A DNA stretch of 64,000 nt from Capitella teleta (lineage: Eukaryota; Annelida; Polychaeta; Capitellidae). Location of the stretch: the NCBI GenBank assembly GCA_000328365.1, contig KB295394.1, positions 61,091 through 125,090 on the forward strand. The letters are read 5' to 3'. The position numbers and the translations under genes are program-made. Under the pieces are notes generated by a model. It ran no database searches. It was not told where the DNA came from and saw only the letters and a program-made list of their open reading frames with translations. Below, in pieces: positions 31,197-44,470 of the stretch (its first letter is position 1; each line of letters begins with the position of its first letter).

Positions 31197-34100
31197 TCAT
31201 GTCCATATAACACATTTGTTATCTGGATTCATCGGCGAACCCTTCGGGCAGCCGAACGCCTCTGAGAACTGCTCCATATTCTGCATTGTGGCCAAAACCC
31301 TGCGCAAGCAAAAACACCGAGAATCTTGACAGGAAACCAACACTCAGACTCACCTAAACTTAGCAGGGCTATGGACGTCATTACGAAGAATGTGTGCTAC
31401 AAAAGACGGCTTGATGACGGTGCATAGAGTCTGAAAATGAAAAGCAAACTTAAACTAAGATACCTTTAGATGGGCGCTACCTGTGCTTGTCCGAGGAAGA
31501 ACATTTGATTCAGCCCCAAGTTGAGACCGACTAACTTTGTGTCTTCGTTTTCCGTTCGCCATGTCTGGTAGGCACGATAGCTGAGTCTTAGGCCTCCGTT
31601 GTCAGCAATGTTCTCCGCAAGTGTTAAACCTCCGCTCATCTGCAAGGAACACTTCTTATGGTGAAACTTTTCCAGCTGAAGATCCGACCTTCATGCCTTT
31701 CAGTTCATACTTGTTGTATTGGTCAACTAGACACTGAGTGCGGTGCTCGAATTCTCTGGCCGAGATGTTACCCCACCAGTTGAATAAATTCCCATCGGGA
31801 TCGTAGCGGCGCCCTGGATGACGATAATTAACGGGGGTTAAATATGCAAACAATTGAAGTCAATCGCGTGATCACAATGTTCGTGGAAGGCGACCTTGAC
31901 ACTGCTATGTCATCCTTGCGAGTAATCATCAACTCCGCGGAATTTGAAGCCATTCACATATGAAGGTCGCTCGGGTGTTCATAACCGGATCGACCTGTCA
32001 TGCATTCATTGCATTGCTACAGATCGAACGTGGAATTGAATTTTAAAATAAGATGAACAAAGGAGAAAAATAGTGGGAGTTAAATTCTGGTATACGCAAA
32101 TAACACCGCGAATCGGCATTGGCCACGCATGCGCACATTATGACGTATAAATAAATTCACAGCAGAAAAAAAAAGCTTAATTATATGTACTGAAATATTG
32201 TCCGTACAAAAATTACTGACTACTCAATGTAGTAAAACAACGAAGGAAAATTGGATTGTGCAATCGAAAGAATGAATTATAATAATATGGTGGGTGATAT
32301 AAGTAAACTATAAGAACCGTTGAAAATCCAGCTTCAATTGGATTCGATTAATAGTTAATTGATGGGGGGGGGGGGACGGGAGGCATTATTGTGCTGAGTA
32401 AGCTCTATAATAGTCAGCCGGGTAGGCTGCAACACATTCTTGTGGTGGAAATTTCCGAGAAAGTCTTTTATCAGTTCTCGTCACACACCCTGCTTGCCAA
32501 TGGGTTTATACTGTGTATTGATGCAGTCATTGACGGGGTGTTGGTTTCTGTGAAGTAGTCGATTCGATTGCAGATTACGATCATGCTTAGCTTAAAATTG
32601 CAAAATAGACTGACGAAGTGACGCTATAGGGTCGGTTTTGTCACTCCTGGGCAAACGGACCAGATGTTTGTAACTTTATATTTGTCGCGGAGCTATAACA
32701 CCAAGCTATAACAACTTACAAATAGACACGTTCCTTAAATCTACTTGCGAAAATTTAAGAGCTATGCTAAACGATTTCACACCTAAACTACCAGAGTATA
32801 TCATGAATTATGAGTTCGCAATTTCATAGATATCATCTGGGCTGTTCTCTTAATAGAATTTCACTCGCCATTTGAGCCCTTCCACCCACCTGAGGTATCG
32901 AATCCGTGAGTTAATTCATGACCCATGATGGTGCCGACTGCTCCGTACGACAATGCTCTGTTTGAGTTATTGCCTCATAGAATGTGAAATATTGATGCTT
33001 TCACCATCCATACCTCGGATATGCGCTGTGGTAGATGGGTTTTTGCAGGATGCCGGCAGGAAAAATCATCGCGTTCTTCTGAGGGTCGTAAAAGGCGTTC
33101 ACCACCGTCGGCGAAGTGTGCGGCGGCCACCTGGGAAAAAAAAGAGGGTGGAGTCACGTGGCTTCACACGAACTAACTTTGGAAAACTTACTCGCCCTGA
33201 TCGACCTTCTGACCTCTTTTTTGAAGGTTTTTAAGACTGCTGTATCGAAATTCTGCGGCTTGATTTTGGAAATGGTCATCGGTTATAACAAGCTAAAAGG
33301 GATGAACATATCCCAAAACAGGATGAGATGTAAATCGAGCTGCTTACATCTGAGTAATATTCGTCCAGTTTATCTTTGCTTCTGATGAAATCTGGGAAAC
33401 CAACTTTGTGTGAGACCTTGGTCGCTTTCTCCACGGCGCTCGCTTTAGTTACGTCATCCATCCAAGCCAGCGAAGGAATCGAATCCAAGAACGACTCTCG
33501 GATGTTCTCCAGAAGTTGTACAACCTGGAAACCCCAGTGTCAGCCAGCGAAATTTCGATTTGTCCACATGAGGCACTAACCTCTCTCTTGTCGGCGGTTG
33601 TAAAATGATCTTCAGTAAACAGAGCGCTGACCGCGAAACCTAGGGCGTCGACGGTGTCGGTGATGCAGCTCTGCCAGCGAGGCACCTCGTTCTTGCCTCC
33701 TGCTAGCTTGGCTTTGAAATCTTCGATTGCATCACGGAATTCCAACGACGCAAAATGAGCATTATCCCACAAAGCCTGCATCGAGATGTACGTAGCCAGA
33801 GTGCTGAAATTGAAAAAAATAGGACGATTCACTCAGGTTTCACTCCCTCAAAAAATCCGAGAGCTTTGACTCGAATATGCGGTCAGGCCTCGAGGCTGCT
33901 TCTTCATTGTGTATTTGTCGAGTGGATATTTGTTGATATATTTTATGCTGGCACATAGTCTGTATAAACAGATATCCTCTCGATATGCAAATATCAATAC
34001 CCAGACATATTGGCATTATGTCATGGTGTTGATTTCATGCATTGTGTAATCCTAAAATATTATGCATATAATCGTATATCACCTAAAGAGTTGAAACACG

Positions 34101-35910
34101 AGTAATGATTTCGGATTTACGATTGTCGAAAAAAAAAAAAAAAAAAAAAAACCCAACGAGGAAATTAAAAACCACGCGGAACACGCAGTATATTAGCATA
34201 CTCAGTATACTAGCATTGTGACTGGCAACGGACAGCGTCGTTCTGCCAAGAAAGCCAATTTCATCACATTCGGCTCGCTTTTAAAAGTAGCCCGAAAATT
34301 CACGGATAACGTTGCTTCGTTCGATTCATCACCAGCTAGTTTTTTAACAGGGACAATTCCATTGTGACGAATACTTCGCGAATTTGAGAGAATACTATCA
34401 CACAACAAAAATATTAAGTAGAGTATTAACATTCCAAAAGCAACGTCCAGAGTCTCTATCGGACGCTATACACGTGGGCCTATATACATGTGTATTATAT
34501 CAAATCGCGACGAACCTCTTCTTCGCTTTGCTCAGAACTTGACCCAGTTGGGCGAACATGGTAGGAACTCGTACGATGACCGTTTCCGTCAAGGGAATAT
34601 GCTCCTCAAAGAGTTCATCAAGAAACAAGCTGATGTTGAGCTGAGAAGAGAAGGTCATCATGGGTCAGGGTCAGGTGTCACTCACCCCAGGACCAATGAG
34701 AGTCTGTAATTCTTGCAGTGTCATAAGATTGTATCGCTTACGGACGTCGGCTCGATACTCAATTAGAGTCAATTTGATCTGCGAGGGTAAACCATTAAAT
34801 GGCTCATGCAACCGGGTATCAATAATGCCTACTTCAGCCAACGCCTTGTCCAGGTGCCATAGGTCATCCAGGATCGCGCGAGCGGATTCCTCATCTCCGC
34901 CGAGCAGTTGCACGAGACGAATGACGAGGCTGTCCAGTGCGGCACGGTTGCTTGCGGCCTTTGACCCGTTGAAGGCGGTGGCGTCGGGAAAGAAGCTTGT
35001 CGCCTGGTTAAACTGCAATCACCAATGGATAACAATCATCATACAGTTGAATCTACTTACATTTAGGCGGTTGAATGTATTGTTGCGGTCATCCTCTGAG
35101 ACATACACCCAAAAAATCGCTTGAGTGTATCGCTTTCTCGCAATGGCTAATGCGGTCTCGAATTGCCACGTGTCCTCTGACCACGACAACCCCGGGGTCA
35201 CAATTGGCCACGAACCGACGACTTTAAGCATCTAAATAATAACCCTACATAAATGCAAACAGGGAGCGGTCAGATGCTTCACTTGGATGACTGACTGCAG
35301 GCGTTGACCTGCGTCCTCGGGGACCGCCAGGCACGACTTGTACATCAGCTTCGCTTTGTTCACGGCGTCGTTCGAGGATCCTCCTTGAATCGGTTGCTCG
35401 AGCATCTGCAACAGAAGAAACAGATTAATCGCCGCTGCAGGACACTGAGCACTCTCTGCACCTGTTTCACGAGGAATTTGTTGGTTTTATCCATGACACT
35501 GGTGGTGCCCCATTTGCTGGAGTCTGTCGGGACCAGAGGACTACGGATGAAGCCCCCACAAGCGTACTCGTAGAAGTCGTCACATGGGTCCACTGTGAGG
35601 TCCATTCGAGAGAGTATCTCACCGCTGAGTTGCACGCATTTGGGGCTCGAACACACCGAACCACTCTAAACCACAAAAGAGACACGATCTCAAAAGCACA
35701 CAATGAGAGGGTAATGTGTACCTCTGACCGCTCAGCTGACTCGGCATCGAGGGAGTGACGCCTCTTTGCAATTTGGACGTTGATGTCAAAAAAGCCTCGC
35801 GTCGTGACGACGAGGAGGATGATGATTAAAATGAGCACCACGAGGATGACCATGAGGTGGAGGAGAGCCAGTCGCATCGGGATGCTACGTCGCCCCTTCG
35901 TCTTCATCAT
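31197..35910 (-). CDS. M13 zinc metallopeptidase (neprilysin / endothelin-converting enzyme type)
   Basis: About 14 exons on the minus strand. The first (to 35910) encodes a short basic cytoplasmic tail and one membrane helix ([19 protein letters not shown]), typical of type II membrane M13 enzymes. The next carries [20 protein letters not shown] and [10 protein letters not shown], the family's entry signature. Further exons lie at about 35285-35405, 35062-35231, 34682-35015, 34500-34640, 33583-33804 and 33300-33520. The exon near 33003-33125 encodes [20 protein letters not shown] (substrate-binding NAFY). HELTH at 32906-32920 is the HExxH zinc site. ENIADNGG near 31600 supplies the third zinc ligand (ExxxD). 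The protein ends ...NKCVIWT, matching the family's C-x-V-W end. Estimated length is about 730 residues, normal for M13. It should cleave extracellular peptides. The start at 35910 is followed by a second Met at codon 2. All key residues are present. Confidence 0.9.
31850..32880 (-). other. Long intron of the M13 peptidase gene
   Basis: This separates the HELTH exon from the exon encoding [15 protein letters not shown]. No gene or clear element is seen. It includes a poly-G run at about 32365-32375. Confidence 0.5.
33830..34499 (-). other. Intron of the M13 peptidase gene with poly-A tract
   Basis: No coding sequence fits the peptidase here. It contains a poly-A run at about 34130-34150 followed by CCCAAC, possibly the tail of a retroposed element. 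Confidence 0.4.
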
Positions 35911-36064
35911 CTTCGTCGCTGCAGCTGTCGATCAAAGCACGGTGATCATTGTGTTTGGCCAGAGCATTATCCTGATCGAATCAGCCGAGTGGCTGAATGG
36001 GGGCCGCGAGATGACGAGGCACCGGGTCAGACGACTCAGAGCGGCGATGCAGCTGCAATATTGA

Positions 36065-38080
36065 TGGGCTGTCCACGCCGAATTGATGATGGCCCATCTC
36101 GTGTACGCAATAAACAAGCCGACATTTCCTCTGAATAATGCACATGCATCGATGCTACGCATGAATAATTCTGCCTCGGTAGGATTTCGTTGGCTGTATT
36201 GCATGATACCCCTTGCTCACCTGTTCCACAGGTTGCAGTCAAACACGCCCCTCTACAGATAGAATTAACAAGCAAAACCTGCCATGCACACTTGTCTCGT
36301 TCACCTTACCAAGGTCAACTTGCAAATGGGAATTGAAGTATTTCCTCAAGACTCAAATTGTGAACTCCTATCACTCGTTCAAGAACCCTTTGGCCAGAGT
36401 GCAGTTTCCTCCTCAAATCCCTGACCCAAACACCCTCAGAGAGCGACGACACTCGCGCACTTGAGCCATGATTGAAACCTGTCAGTTTGGTTTACTTACA
36501 TCTTCAGAGCTCCTATTGCTATCCGGCGCCAATGCGCTTGCTCCTCCTCTGGCTTACACGCGGCGTATGCGAGGCTGGCTCTTGGTCGCTTGTCTTTTAA
36601 CAATCCAGACACGTGAGCATTTTGGTTTCTATCGTGTGGACTGCTTTTACGTAGCTCAGTGTGAAGGCTTACCATAGCCACCACTATCTCCTCCTCCTCC
36701 TCCTCCTCCTCTCCTCCTCCTCCTTCTCCTCTTCTTCCTCCTCTCATATATTATATCAATGCCTTGGTGAATAATTATACCGGAGTGTGACTTATCTGTT
36801 CCATACTTAGGATGAGTTGATGATACCAGTCTTGTGCCGTTGAAGTCTGCGCGCCGGCATCTGGTCTATTTTTCCTTTATAGTTTTTAGCCATAACTCTA
36901 CTCTATTTATTGCTATTTTACGTCCTAGTAACTTTTCTTCTTCTCATCAAAGGGTTTGAACGTGATGAATAGATAGACGCTAACAAAAGTGACAATCAAC
37001 ATTGAAATAAAAGTTAAGAATTACTGCTGTTCGATGTACACACACATTATGTTGAGAAGAAATGATCCAAGAACTGCAGATTAACCTTGTTCTCGCTTTA
37101 AACTGGATATTATCCTCATTTTTAAAAATCGAATCATTCATGTCATTAAGGTATTTACTCGATCGGAATATTACGAAAGGGCTTGGCGCATAACAGGTCA
37201 CTGGAGGCTCGAAGCCAGCCACCAGCTTTACTTGTGTCCTTGAGTAAGGCGCTTAACTCCTGCTTACCTCCTCGGACCAAATAAGCTTCAGGATACCGAG
37301 GTTAAAAGGAGAGAATCCAAGAACAGCCGTAACAAGAAAAGTCATCAATTTATACGCATGCCCCAACACTAGTCTGTTTTTGCTTAGACAAGTTATACAA
37401 ACTCCGAAGTGACTGTTTTCATTTATTCAATATTCACTGTTGGTGGATATATTTGCATATAGATGCATCGAGCGTGATTCGAAGATAAATAAAACCAAAA
37501 AAAACCCGCGTATTGTTTCGCTAAGCCATGATTTCAATGAGCTTCACTCTCTCGGAACCGGGTCAGATGATGTCTTTGAAATCGGACAGGTGAATCGTGG
37601 CCAGTGACAGGGCCGTTCTGTGCATGCATTTCTATGGATTTACAAGTCAACCCACCCTCCTCCTACCCCCAGGGTACTAGTGAAAATAATAATCTCTCTT
37701 TGGCTATACCCGCTTGCCACCGATACACGCACAATATACCCTCCCCCCTTAGTTATAGTGCCCCCCCCCCCTGAGGAGATCTTCATCACACGCTGCACAA
37801 TGCAGATTAGGATCTGCATATAATATATGCGTATACGCGGTATACTGCTCCATTTATTGAGGTATTCCAGCATACAGTCTGATCTGAAGCACCCCTCTCG
37901 TAAAACGAATAACCCTTAATGACCCATTTAATGCACGATAACCTTGTATACTCGGCCAATGAGAACCCCATCTTGTACAATAGAGTACACACGAAGTCAA
38001 AATATGAGCATTGTGGTAATAGTTATACACAGCGACTAGATTAGCATACCTTTTTTTAGGGTCAGCACGCAGAATACCTC
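36065..38080. other. Intergenic region, no gene recognised
   Basis: A CTC/CCT-rich simple-sequence tract lies at about 36687-36745 and a poly-C run at about 37761-37771. The open frames in this stretch are short and low in complexity. No coding region can be supported. Confidence 0.45.
36687..36745. repeat. CTC/CTT trinucleotide-rich tract
   Basis: Imperfect CTC repeats with a few CTT units. The glutamate/glycine-rich frame across it on the minus strand is a repeat artefact. Confidence 0.8.
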
Positions 38081-38290
38081 GAATGGCTGTGCATGCATGA
38101 AGTCATTTAAAAGTTCGTTCAAATAAGTTGACCCGAGTTCATTAATACATTTAAAAGAAAGTAAATAAATTTTATACATACTGCGGAATTACACAGGTTG
38201 CCAATGGAGGGTTTTTTTTTTTCAGTAATGGGTTGATGCTGCAATAGCGGTCAGATCGTTTACCAGCCTCGCAGTACTGTTGTGAACTCC
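38080..38290 (-). mobile_element. LINE reverse-transcriptase tail fragment
   Basis: Minus-strand frames give ARLVNDLTAIAASTHY, then TLHWQPV and KFIYFLLNVLMNSGQLI in shifted frames. This mirrors the usual AARLV ... LHWLPV ... FK-hydrophobic-LL..KALNGLAP end of LINE proteins. It is short and broken. Confidence 0.5.
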
Positions 38291-38479
38291 ATGAAGTATG
38301 GATTTGAGAAACAGGGAGGCCAGACAGAAGGCTTTTCTTCTCGTAGGCCAATAATGATAATGGATCGTGAATCGTTGATCAAGGGCGTGACTGCTCTATG
38401 TTTCCCTGACATAGTTGGCACAGAGCGTTTTGTACGTAATTGTTGGCAAGACCGAATGAATAACAACCCATGTACTTTG

Positions 38480-40975
38480 GCATTTGCATGCCCCCACAGG
38501 CCCCACTATTTTCATTTCCCCATCGCTGTCTTCTCCAATCACAGAATACATGTCAGAGTATGGCTAATATTAATGTCTGAATCTGTGCCTATTTTTGATT
38601 TAAATTAATCTGATGATTGATCGTGACTATTACAATACTTGCACGATCATATATATGTATGTTCGTCGGATTTTTGTATCAACGAAACAAAAGTCACTCA
38701 CAATTGTGCAGAATCTGCTCATTGACGCAAGATGACTGTGCATCAACATCCATCGTTAAATACTCACAGGTTATGCAATGTATTAAACTCTAGCATGAAC
38801 TGATATTTGAACAGTGTGTCAATACATGGAGTCAAGGCAAAAGGCACATCATGTTGCAAGATACGTAATTTCTCGTATTATTTTACTTAAGATTGGAAAA
38901 TACAAGCAGATGTCCAAAGCGGATCACGATCAAGTGATAAGTACACAATTCTATCACAATGCAATATATCAGCCTTATTATAGACCCAGTGATGAAGAAA
39001 AAAAAAAAAAAAAATGAAACAAAATTAATGTTGTTGCAAATCTGTTTGACCTTGTTATGGAGCAGTGTAATCATCTCTTTGTGATTCGTCAATTTGTAGC
39101 TCGGATCCATCTCCCCCACCACCACCAAACAATCGAAATAACGAGATAACAACTTGAGAAACAAAGGTTTTATTAAATAGGACAAATGAACCGGCTATAT
39201 CTAGGTCGGTCTGAAGTGACGTCATGATATCACGTGACGGCCCGTCACACAGCCCGGCAGATGATCAAGACGACCGCAACTCTGGCACGTCTGTTAGAAA
39301 TAAAAGGGTTCGAATAGAGGGTAACAGTTGGTGGAATGAAAGGGCTGAGGGAATGTGTAATGAAGTAATTTCAAATGAGAGGGTCTGTGATGAGGCGGCG
39401 AAGGCAAAGGAGTAAGGGTGTACTTACTCCCTGTTTGGATCCGAAGGGTCGTTCCAACGCAACCAAGAAACGTTGGTTGAGAGAGTGAAAAGAAATATTG
39501 ATCGGCAGTTAGTACACATCAATAGTTATAAATAAAGGACGAATCAATCTAGCGCATTAACTAAATTAGAAGAGTCAAAAGCTATGCTCATAACTACTAC
39601 ACATGAGCGAAATTGTGAGCCAACGACTCATATGCCACCACCTATCAAAATATGATCCGTTTGGCTGTTTTTATCAATCACATGCACATAGACTGTTTAA
39701 CTTGGGTCAATAAAACATAGTTTGTTCACAAACTTACATAATATTATACGCTTAGTGAAATCACTCTGTGTTTGATTATATGATGAAGGTCTATCAGGTA
39801 TCCAGGGTGGATACGTGGATTGGACATTTTGAAGGCAAAACAATTTAGATTATTCGAGCGCGTAAAATTTTGATTTTCAAACGCAGTTGCTGGTTTCCTG
39901 TGTTAGTCGCACAGGAGCACAAAATAAATCAAAATGACCAAAAATTGTACTCGGACAAACAAACAAACAAACAAACAAACCGAGCAAAAGAAAAGAAAAA
40001 TCCTTATAATCGGAGTTAAACGGTTCTTCGCTAGAAATGTGAAGTCATGGCATCAGTTACAACAGTTGGAGCCATTAAAAATTCTAGAATGCGTTTCTTA
40101 CTACGGGTTAGGCTAATTTTAGGTGACATTCTGAAGTTATCAAGCTGTACTCCGTTGCCATGGTTACAGTGAGGAAAAGAAATCACTTCACACGAACGAA
40201 TGCACACACATGTACACTCTCCCAGTTGTTGCAAGGAGTCAACAAGTTATTCAGATAACTCACCCCCTGCAAACAGAGACAAATAAGCAATGAGTAACAT
40301 GACTAAACGCATGTGTGTAGTAGCTGTTAATTGAAATATATATACTGACCCTCAATCCATTACTACGTATACGAATCTGAATAATGTTTAGAAGATGCAT
40401 GCTTATACGCACGTTGCACTAATTAGTGAATTAATTAGTGAATAATTAAACTCACAAACAGCTGTCGATGCCAATGGAGAGAATAGAGACGGAATGAATG
40501 AAGGAGGCAGAAGTTGAATGAGGACAGTATTCGGGTAAATTCTTTCAAGGAAGTATTTTGCTCACCTGAACCTATTAACGAGATATTCGCGTTTAACACT
40601 TAATGAATAACAACGGGAAATTCATTTAAATAGTATTTAATTATTACTCACAATCTGACGATAGAAATCCACGTGGAACGGAAGTGGGTCAAATGGAATG
40701 AGAAAGAATCCATCAGGCACGAGAAATAAAATGCTTTGAATTGATAAATGTAATAAAATAAAGTGATCCAAAGTATGAAACCATCAAAAGTAGTCTTCGA
40801 TTATTTCCTTTTGTTCGCCATAGAATAATTATTCTGTGGAAACAAACAATTCAATCGTGAGCACCTTACTTGTTTAATATAAAGAATGCAATCAAGCTCT
40901 TGTACAGTTATCATAGAAAGACATTAGGCTACTCACAGGCTGCAGAAGCGGCAATCCAGGGCAGAGTCAGGAATC
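38480..40975. other. Intergenic region, no gene recognised
   Basis: AT-rich sequence with only short open frames. It includes a poly-A run near 39000-39014 and an AAAC tetranucleotide run at about 39957-39980. Confidence 0.45.
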
Positions 40976-41025
40976 NNNNNNNNNNNNNNNNNNNNNNNNN
41001 NNNNNNNNNNNNNNNNNNNNNNNNN
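40976..41025. other. Assembly gap (50 N)
   Basis: Exactly 50 undetermined bases, followed at once by poly-T (41026-41049) and then poly-G (about 41050-41065). The fixed size suggests a placeholder, and the homopolymers suggest poor sequence at the contig end. Confidence 0.95.
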
Positions 41026-41065
41026 TTTTTTTTTTTTTTTTTTTTTTTTGGGGGGGGGGGGGGGG

Positions 41066-42638
41066 CTTTTTGACATTAACAATTGGATTTTGGAGTAAAC
41101 CATTAATTTTCAACGAACGCAGGGATGCGCGCAAACAAAAAGTTCAAAACTGCCAATTTCATATTCTCAGTTCTCGTGAATAATTTGCCACCTATAATTT
41201 TTTAACAACAGCAACTGACAACCTTGCCCTAGGGATGCTAGAAGCAGGTGTAGCCATCACCCGGGTAACACGGACTTTCAATTGCCAGAAGCCGTCCATA
41301 GCTTGCCAGTAATTGATCCAAGTCTCACAAATCTCCAATTTGTATAGGGTGCATATCAAAAGCAAGACAGATGCCTCATCGAATTGATCGAAGAAATCAG
41401 GTCTACTGTGGATTTACTCCGTTCTGGATGCCCTTGAGTGACAAAAATAAAATCGATCGGCATATCTGGCAAGTTCACCTCCAAGGACTCCTTCACGACT
41501 GACATATTTATTACATGTGCGACAGGGGAGGAATGCGATTGAACGATATCTACAGAGAAAATATCGATATCGGCTCAGAGAGGGGAAGATAGGGGGCTCA
41601 TATGAAATAGAGTTATGGCAGCAAAGATACTTCATTAAGCCTATCTGCCTAAATGGAGTACATAATTATGTATATTTGATCACAGGCTACCCCACACATT
41701 GATGTATACATATATGTCATGGTTGACATATATGTATACCCCAATGTGTCGCTAAATAAACTTTTATGGAATCGTAGCTGTTAGTAATTCCTCTGTCTCT
41801 CATCTCAATCCCTAAAGCTAATAGGAGCTGATTTAAAGCTATAAACCACAGAGAAGAAAAATTAATAATTAGTATTCTTCCTCTGTGATATAACAGCACA
41901 TCACGGGGCAGATTTGATTCTTCTCATCGAGAATTTGCACCGAAAAATAATTGCGTGAGTTATTGGTGCGTGCATAATTTAGAAGACTGGGTATGACGCA
42001 GGATCACGAGTTTTGAATTTTCCGATTGTGACCCCTTGTCTATTATTCCTCGAATTAATAACATTAATTCCCTTTGTTTTCTTGGTGATTTCATGAGTTT
42101 GTGCGCACGTAGTTTAACGTATAAGACATGAAAAATCATGTCTGTTTGCAATGCAGACCCTGCATGCGGCGCAGGTGTAACCAAAAAGGTGCGTATACAT
42201 ATTATTTGCATCCAAGATAGTACATTATGCAACACAATTACAATGTTCTAGGTGAATTGCGATACTTTCTGATTAATTACATCGTGAAGAGCTCTGTTAC
42301 ATTTACTACAGGATACATAATTTTGTGTGTTTTGTGGAATTGCTCCAATTACATGTACCAGAGAATAAAGAGAGCGCTCGAGTTATGAATATCATGGTTT
42401 ATAGAGTATCCGCTGTTGCCACCAAAAGGTGCAAATCAATTCTCCGAAATGTGAACATTTCATTATCAATGCATTTTGCGTGACCTAACTATCGAAACTA
42501 TTAGCGTAGAAGTTAGGAGCTAATTGAACCTAGATTTCCAGGGAAGAAAACGATCAAACTCACATAATTAAATTAATACCGCCTACACGAAGAAATGCGA
42601 ACATTAAGTGCATTAACTGGAGGTCGTGGTAGAGCACG
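41066..42638. other. Intergenic region with a hairpin, no gene recognised
   Basis: No coding region can be supported. A strong inverted repeat lies at 41694-41749. Confidence 0.45.
41694..41749. repeat. Inverted repeat with 4-base loop
   Basis: Arms of 26 bases (left ACACATTGATGTATACATAT..., right ending CCAATGTGT) pair with two mismatches around the loop TGGT. No neighbouring gene end explains it. It may be the joined or solo ends of a small foldback element. Confidence 0.65.
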
Positions 42639-43376
42639 TTAGAGAAGAAAAGACAATCTGACCCCTTTGTGCCAGCGACAGGCCTTGGCGTTGTTGGTGC
42701 TTGACCAGAAGTACTTGCAGCAGCGGGAACACTGCGACGGAACAGGGCGCAGCAGACTTGTGGGGCAGGGGGCACTGTACTCAGCAGAGGTCACGTAACT
42801 TTGAGTCAGTTCGGGAAAGTTTGAAGAACAGTGGCGATGAAGAAGGGCGGGGGGACTGGGAGAGGGGCTGTCTCTTGGGTCACTGGACGTGGTCGTCCAC
42901 GGTCTGATCGTCCTCGGCGGACTGTCGGGTGAAGGGAAAGCTGATGGCACTCGAGGCATCCAACCGACGCGACAGTGCACGCTCTGCTTCAGCTGCTGTC
43001 TCTCGTGTCGCTCAAGCTCCATCTTCTCCCTCTTCCAGCGCTGGGCGTGGCTGGCGACCTCACCCTTCAGCATCCGTGAACTACGGATCACCTCACCCTT
43101 CAATTGGTTCTCTGCGCACCTGGATGATCTGCGATGAGTCATCAGTTCCTTGGCCACTACTCCTTTGCCGCACGCATCACACATCACAGTAAGAAACTTG
43201 CAACTCCGCAGGTGGTAAGTCCTGTCGTTGATGTCGACGAAGGCAGCTGGACATCCACCGCGTCGATGTGGACAGGGCAGCAGGACGAGGGCTTTTCTCG
43301 GTGATGGTGCTGATGCCCTGCGATTAGTGAGCAGCAGGGAAGACACCTCCCTCGTGAAATCCGGCAGATTCAGCAT
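42639..43376 (-). CDS. TRAF-type zinc-finger protein, probably one exon of a longer gene
   Basis: An open frame of 245 codons. Residues about 34-85 read CPHRRGGCPAAFVDINDRTY, then HLRSC, CDACGKGVVAKELMTHRR and C. This gives the C-x6-C...H-x3-C...C-x2-C...H-x(n)-C ladder of TRAF-type zinc fingers. A helical, basic middle part (RWKREKMELERHERQQLKQS) is followed by a Pro/Ser-rich stretch. The end has CSRCCKYFWSSTNNAKACRW then HKG, a second Cys/His pattern. The HKG codons are followed by a GT-containing sequence that could be a splice donor, so the printed C-terminus (VRLSFLL) may be read-through into an intron. The zinc ladder supports a real gene; the full extent and function are unknown. Confidence 0.6.
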   Translation of the reverse strand: MLNLPDFTREVSSLLLTNRRASAPSPRKALVLLPCPHRRGGCPAAFVDINDRTYHLRSCKFLTVMCDACGKGVVAKELMTHRRSSRCAENQLKGEVIRSSRMLKGEVASHAQRWKREKMELERHERQQLKQSVHCRVGWMPRVPSAFPSPDSPPRTIRPWTTTSSDPRDSPSPSPPALLHRHCSSNFPELTQSYVTSAEYSAPCPTSLLRPVPSQCSRCCKYFWSSTNNAKACRWHKGVRLSFLL

Positions 43377-44470
43377 CCTCTGTAGATCAATGAGTCAAGC
43401 GGGATTAAAGCCGATGCAATCCCTGGATGCAAACGATTACTCACGTGGATCGATCAATTTATTGGATCAGAGACTCCGCGTATTAATTGCTGCTTGATTC
43501 AAGCAAATCCGACAGTCATATAGGGGTGCCCCAATCGCCAAATAATCTCATTATGCAGCTGGTCAGCTGTTTATGTTAGAGTTATAATAAGCAACCTTAA
43601 CCCTTGACTAGTGTGGGTTAACGCAATTGGAGACGTACTTTGGTTCAGCATGAGTTTACCCTGTTTCGCATTCGGCTATCCCGTATTTGGCGTATACTCA
43701 ATGACAAAACCGAGTCGATACTCTGAGATCTCTCAGGTCTTAAGTCTTCGCTCAGCTCCATTCAGTTGAAGGATTACTGCAATGGGCGATATTTTGTTTA
43801 GCCAGGGCGAATGCCTCCCACTGAATGATTCATAGATCTCGAATACAGATATAAACTCCTGAGTATTGTAGGCAGATTAGCCCGAAGGTCCGTCTAAGCG
43901 AGTCAGCGCCTGTCAAGACTGCTTGTGGCGTGTCAGACACACAACCATAACATTGTTCACAACACTTACCACCACGTGCTTAACCCACCCAATGTCACAT
44001 GCAACCCTCAAGCACAAGAAAAGGAAACAATCCAAATTGTCGCCTGGCATGTGGAATACCATATGTCTACTACATTATGCTACACAATGTTCATAAATGC
44101 TGTTTCGTGATTAGCTTCATGAGTAAATCCTGGTAAAAGCTTGGTGGCTGCATGCAAACACGTGATGGTTGTGTATGTTACGAGAGTACAGTCATATCAT
44201 GAATCATTTATGTCCCTTACTACTAGTTCTTACATATATACATAATATAGATTGGTTCCCCCAGATATGGGTTACATTGTTGTTGGCACTCAAGCCAAAA
44301 GAAAGTCATGCAGCCTGGTGGTCATAATGTCATTTCGAGGCATAAATCCGCTTGCTTCACAACGAATTAATGGATTCACGAACTTTCATAACGTCATTCT
44401 CAAACATAAAACATGTGATGCAATGGCGTCGTCTGGCATTCACTAAGCCATTGATTACATCTGCTACTTA
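43377..44470. other. Intergenic region, no gene recognised
   Basis: No supported coding region. It ends in a long poly-A tract with CAA repeats (about 44469-44517), a possible retroposon tail. Confidence 0.4.

Noticed and set aside
36496-36747. Gly/Glu-rich minus-strand frame
   Set aside because: It is created by the CTC/CTT simple repeat.
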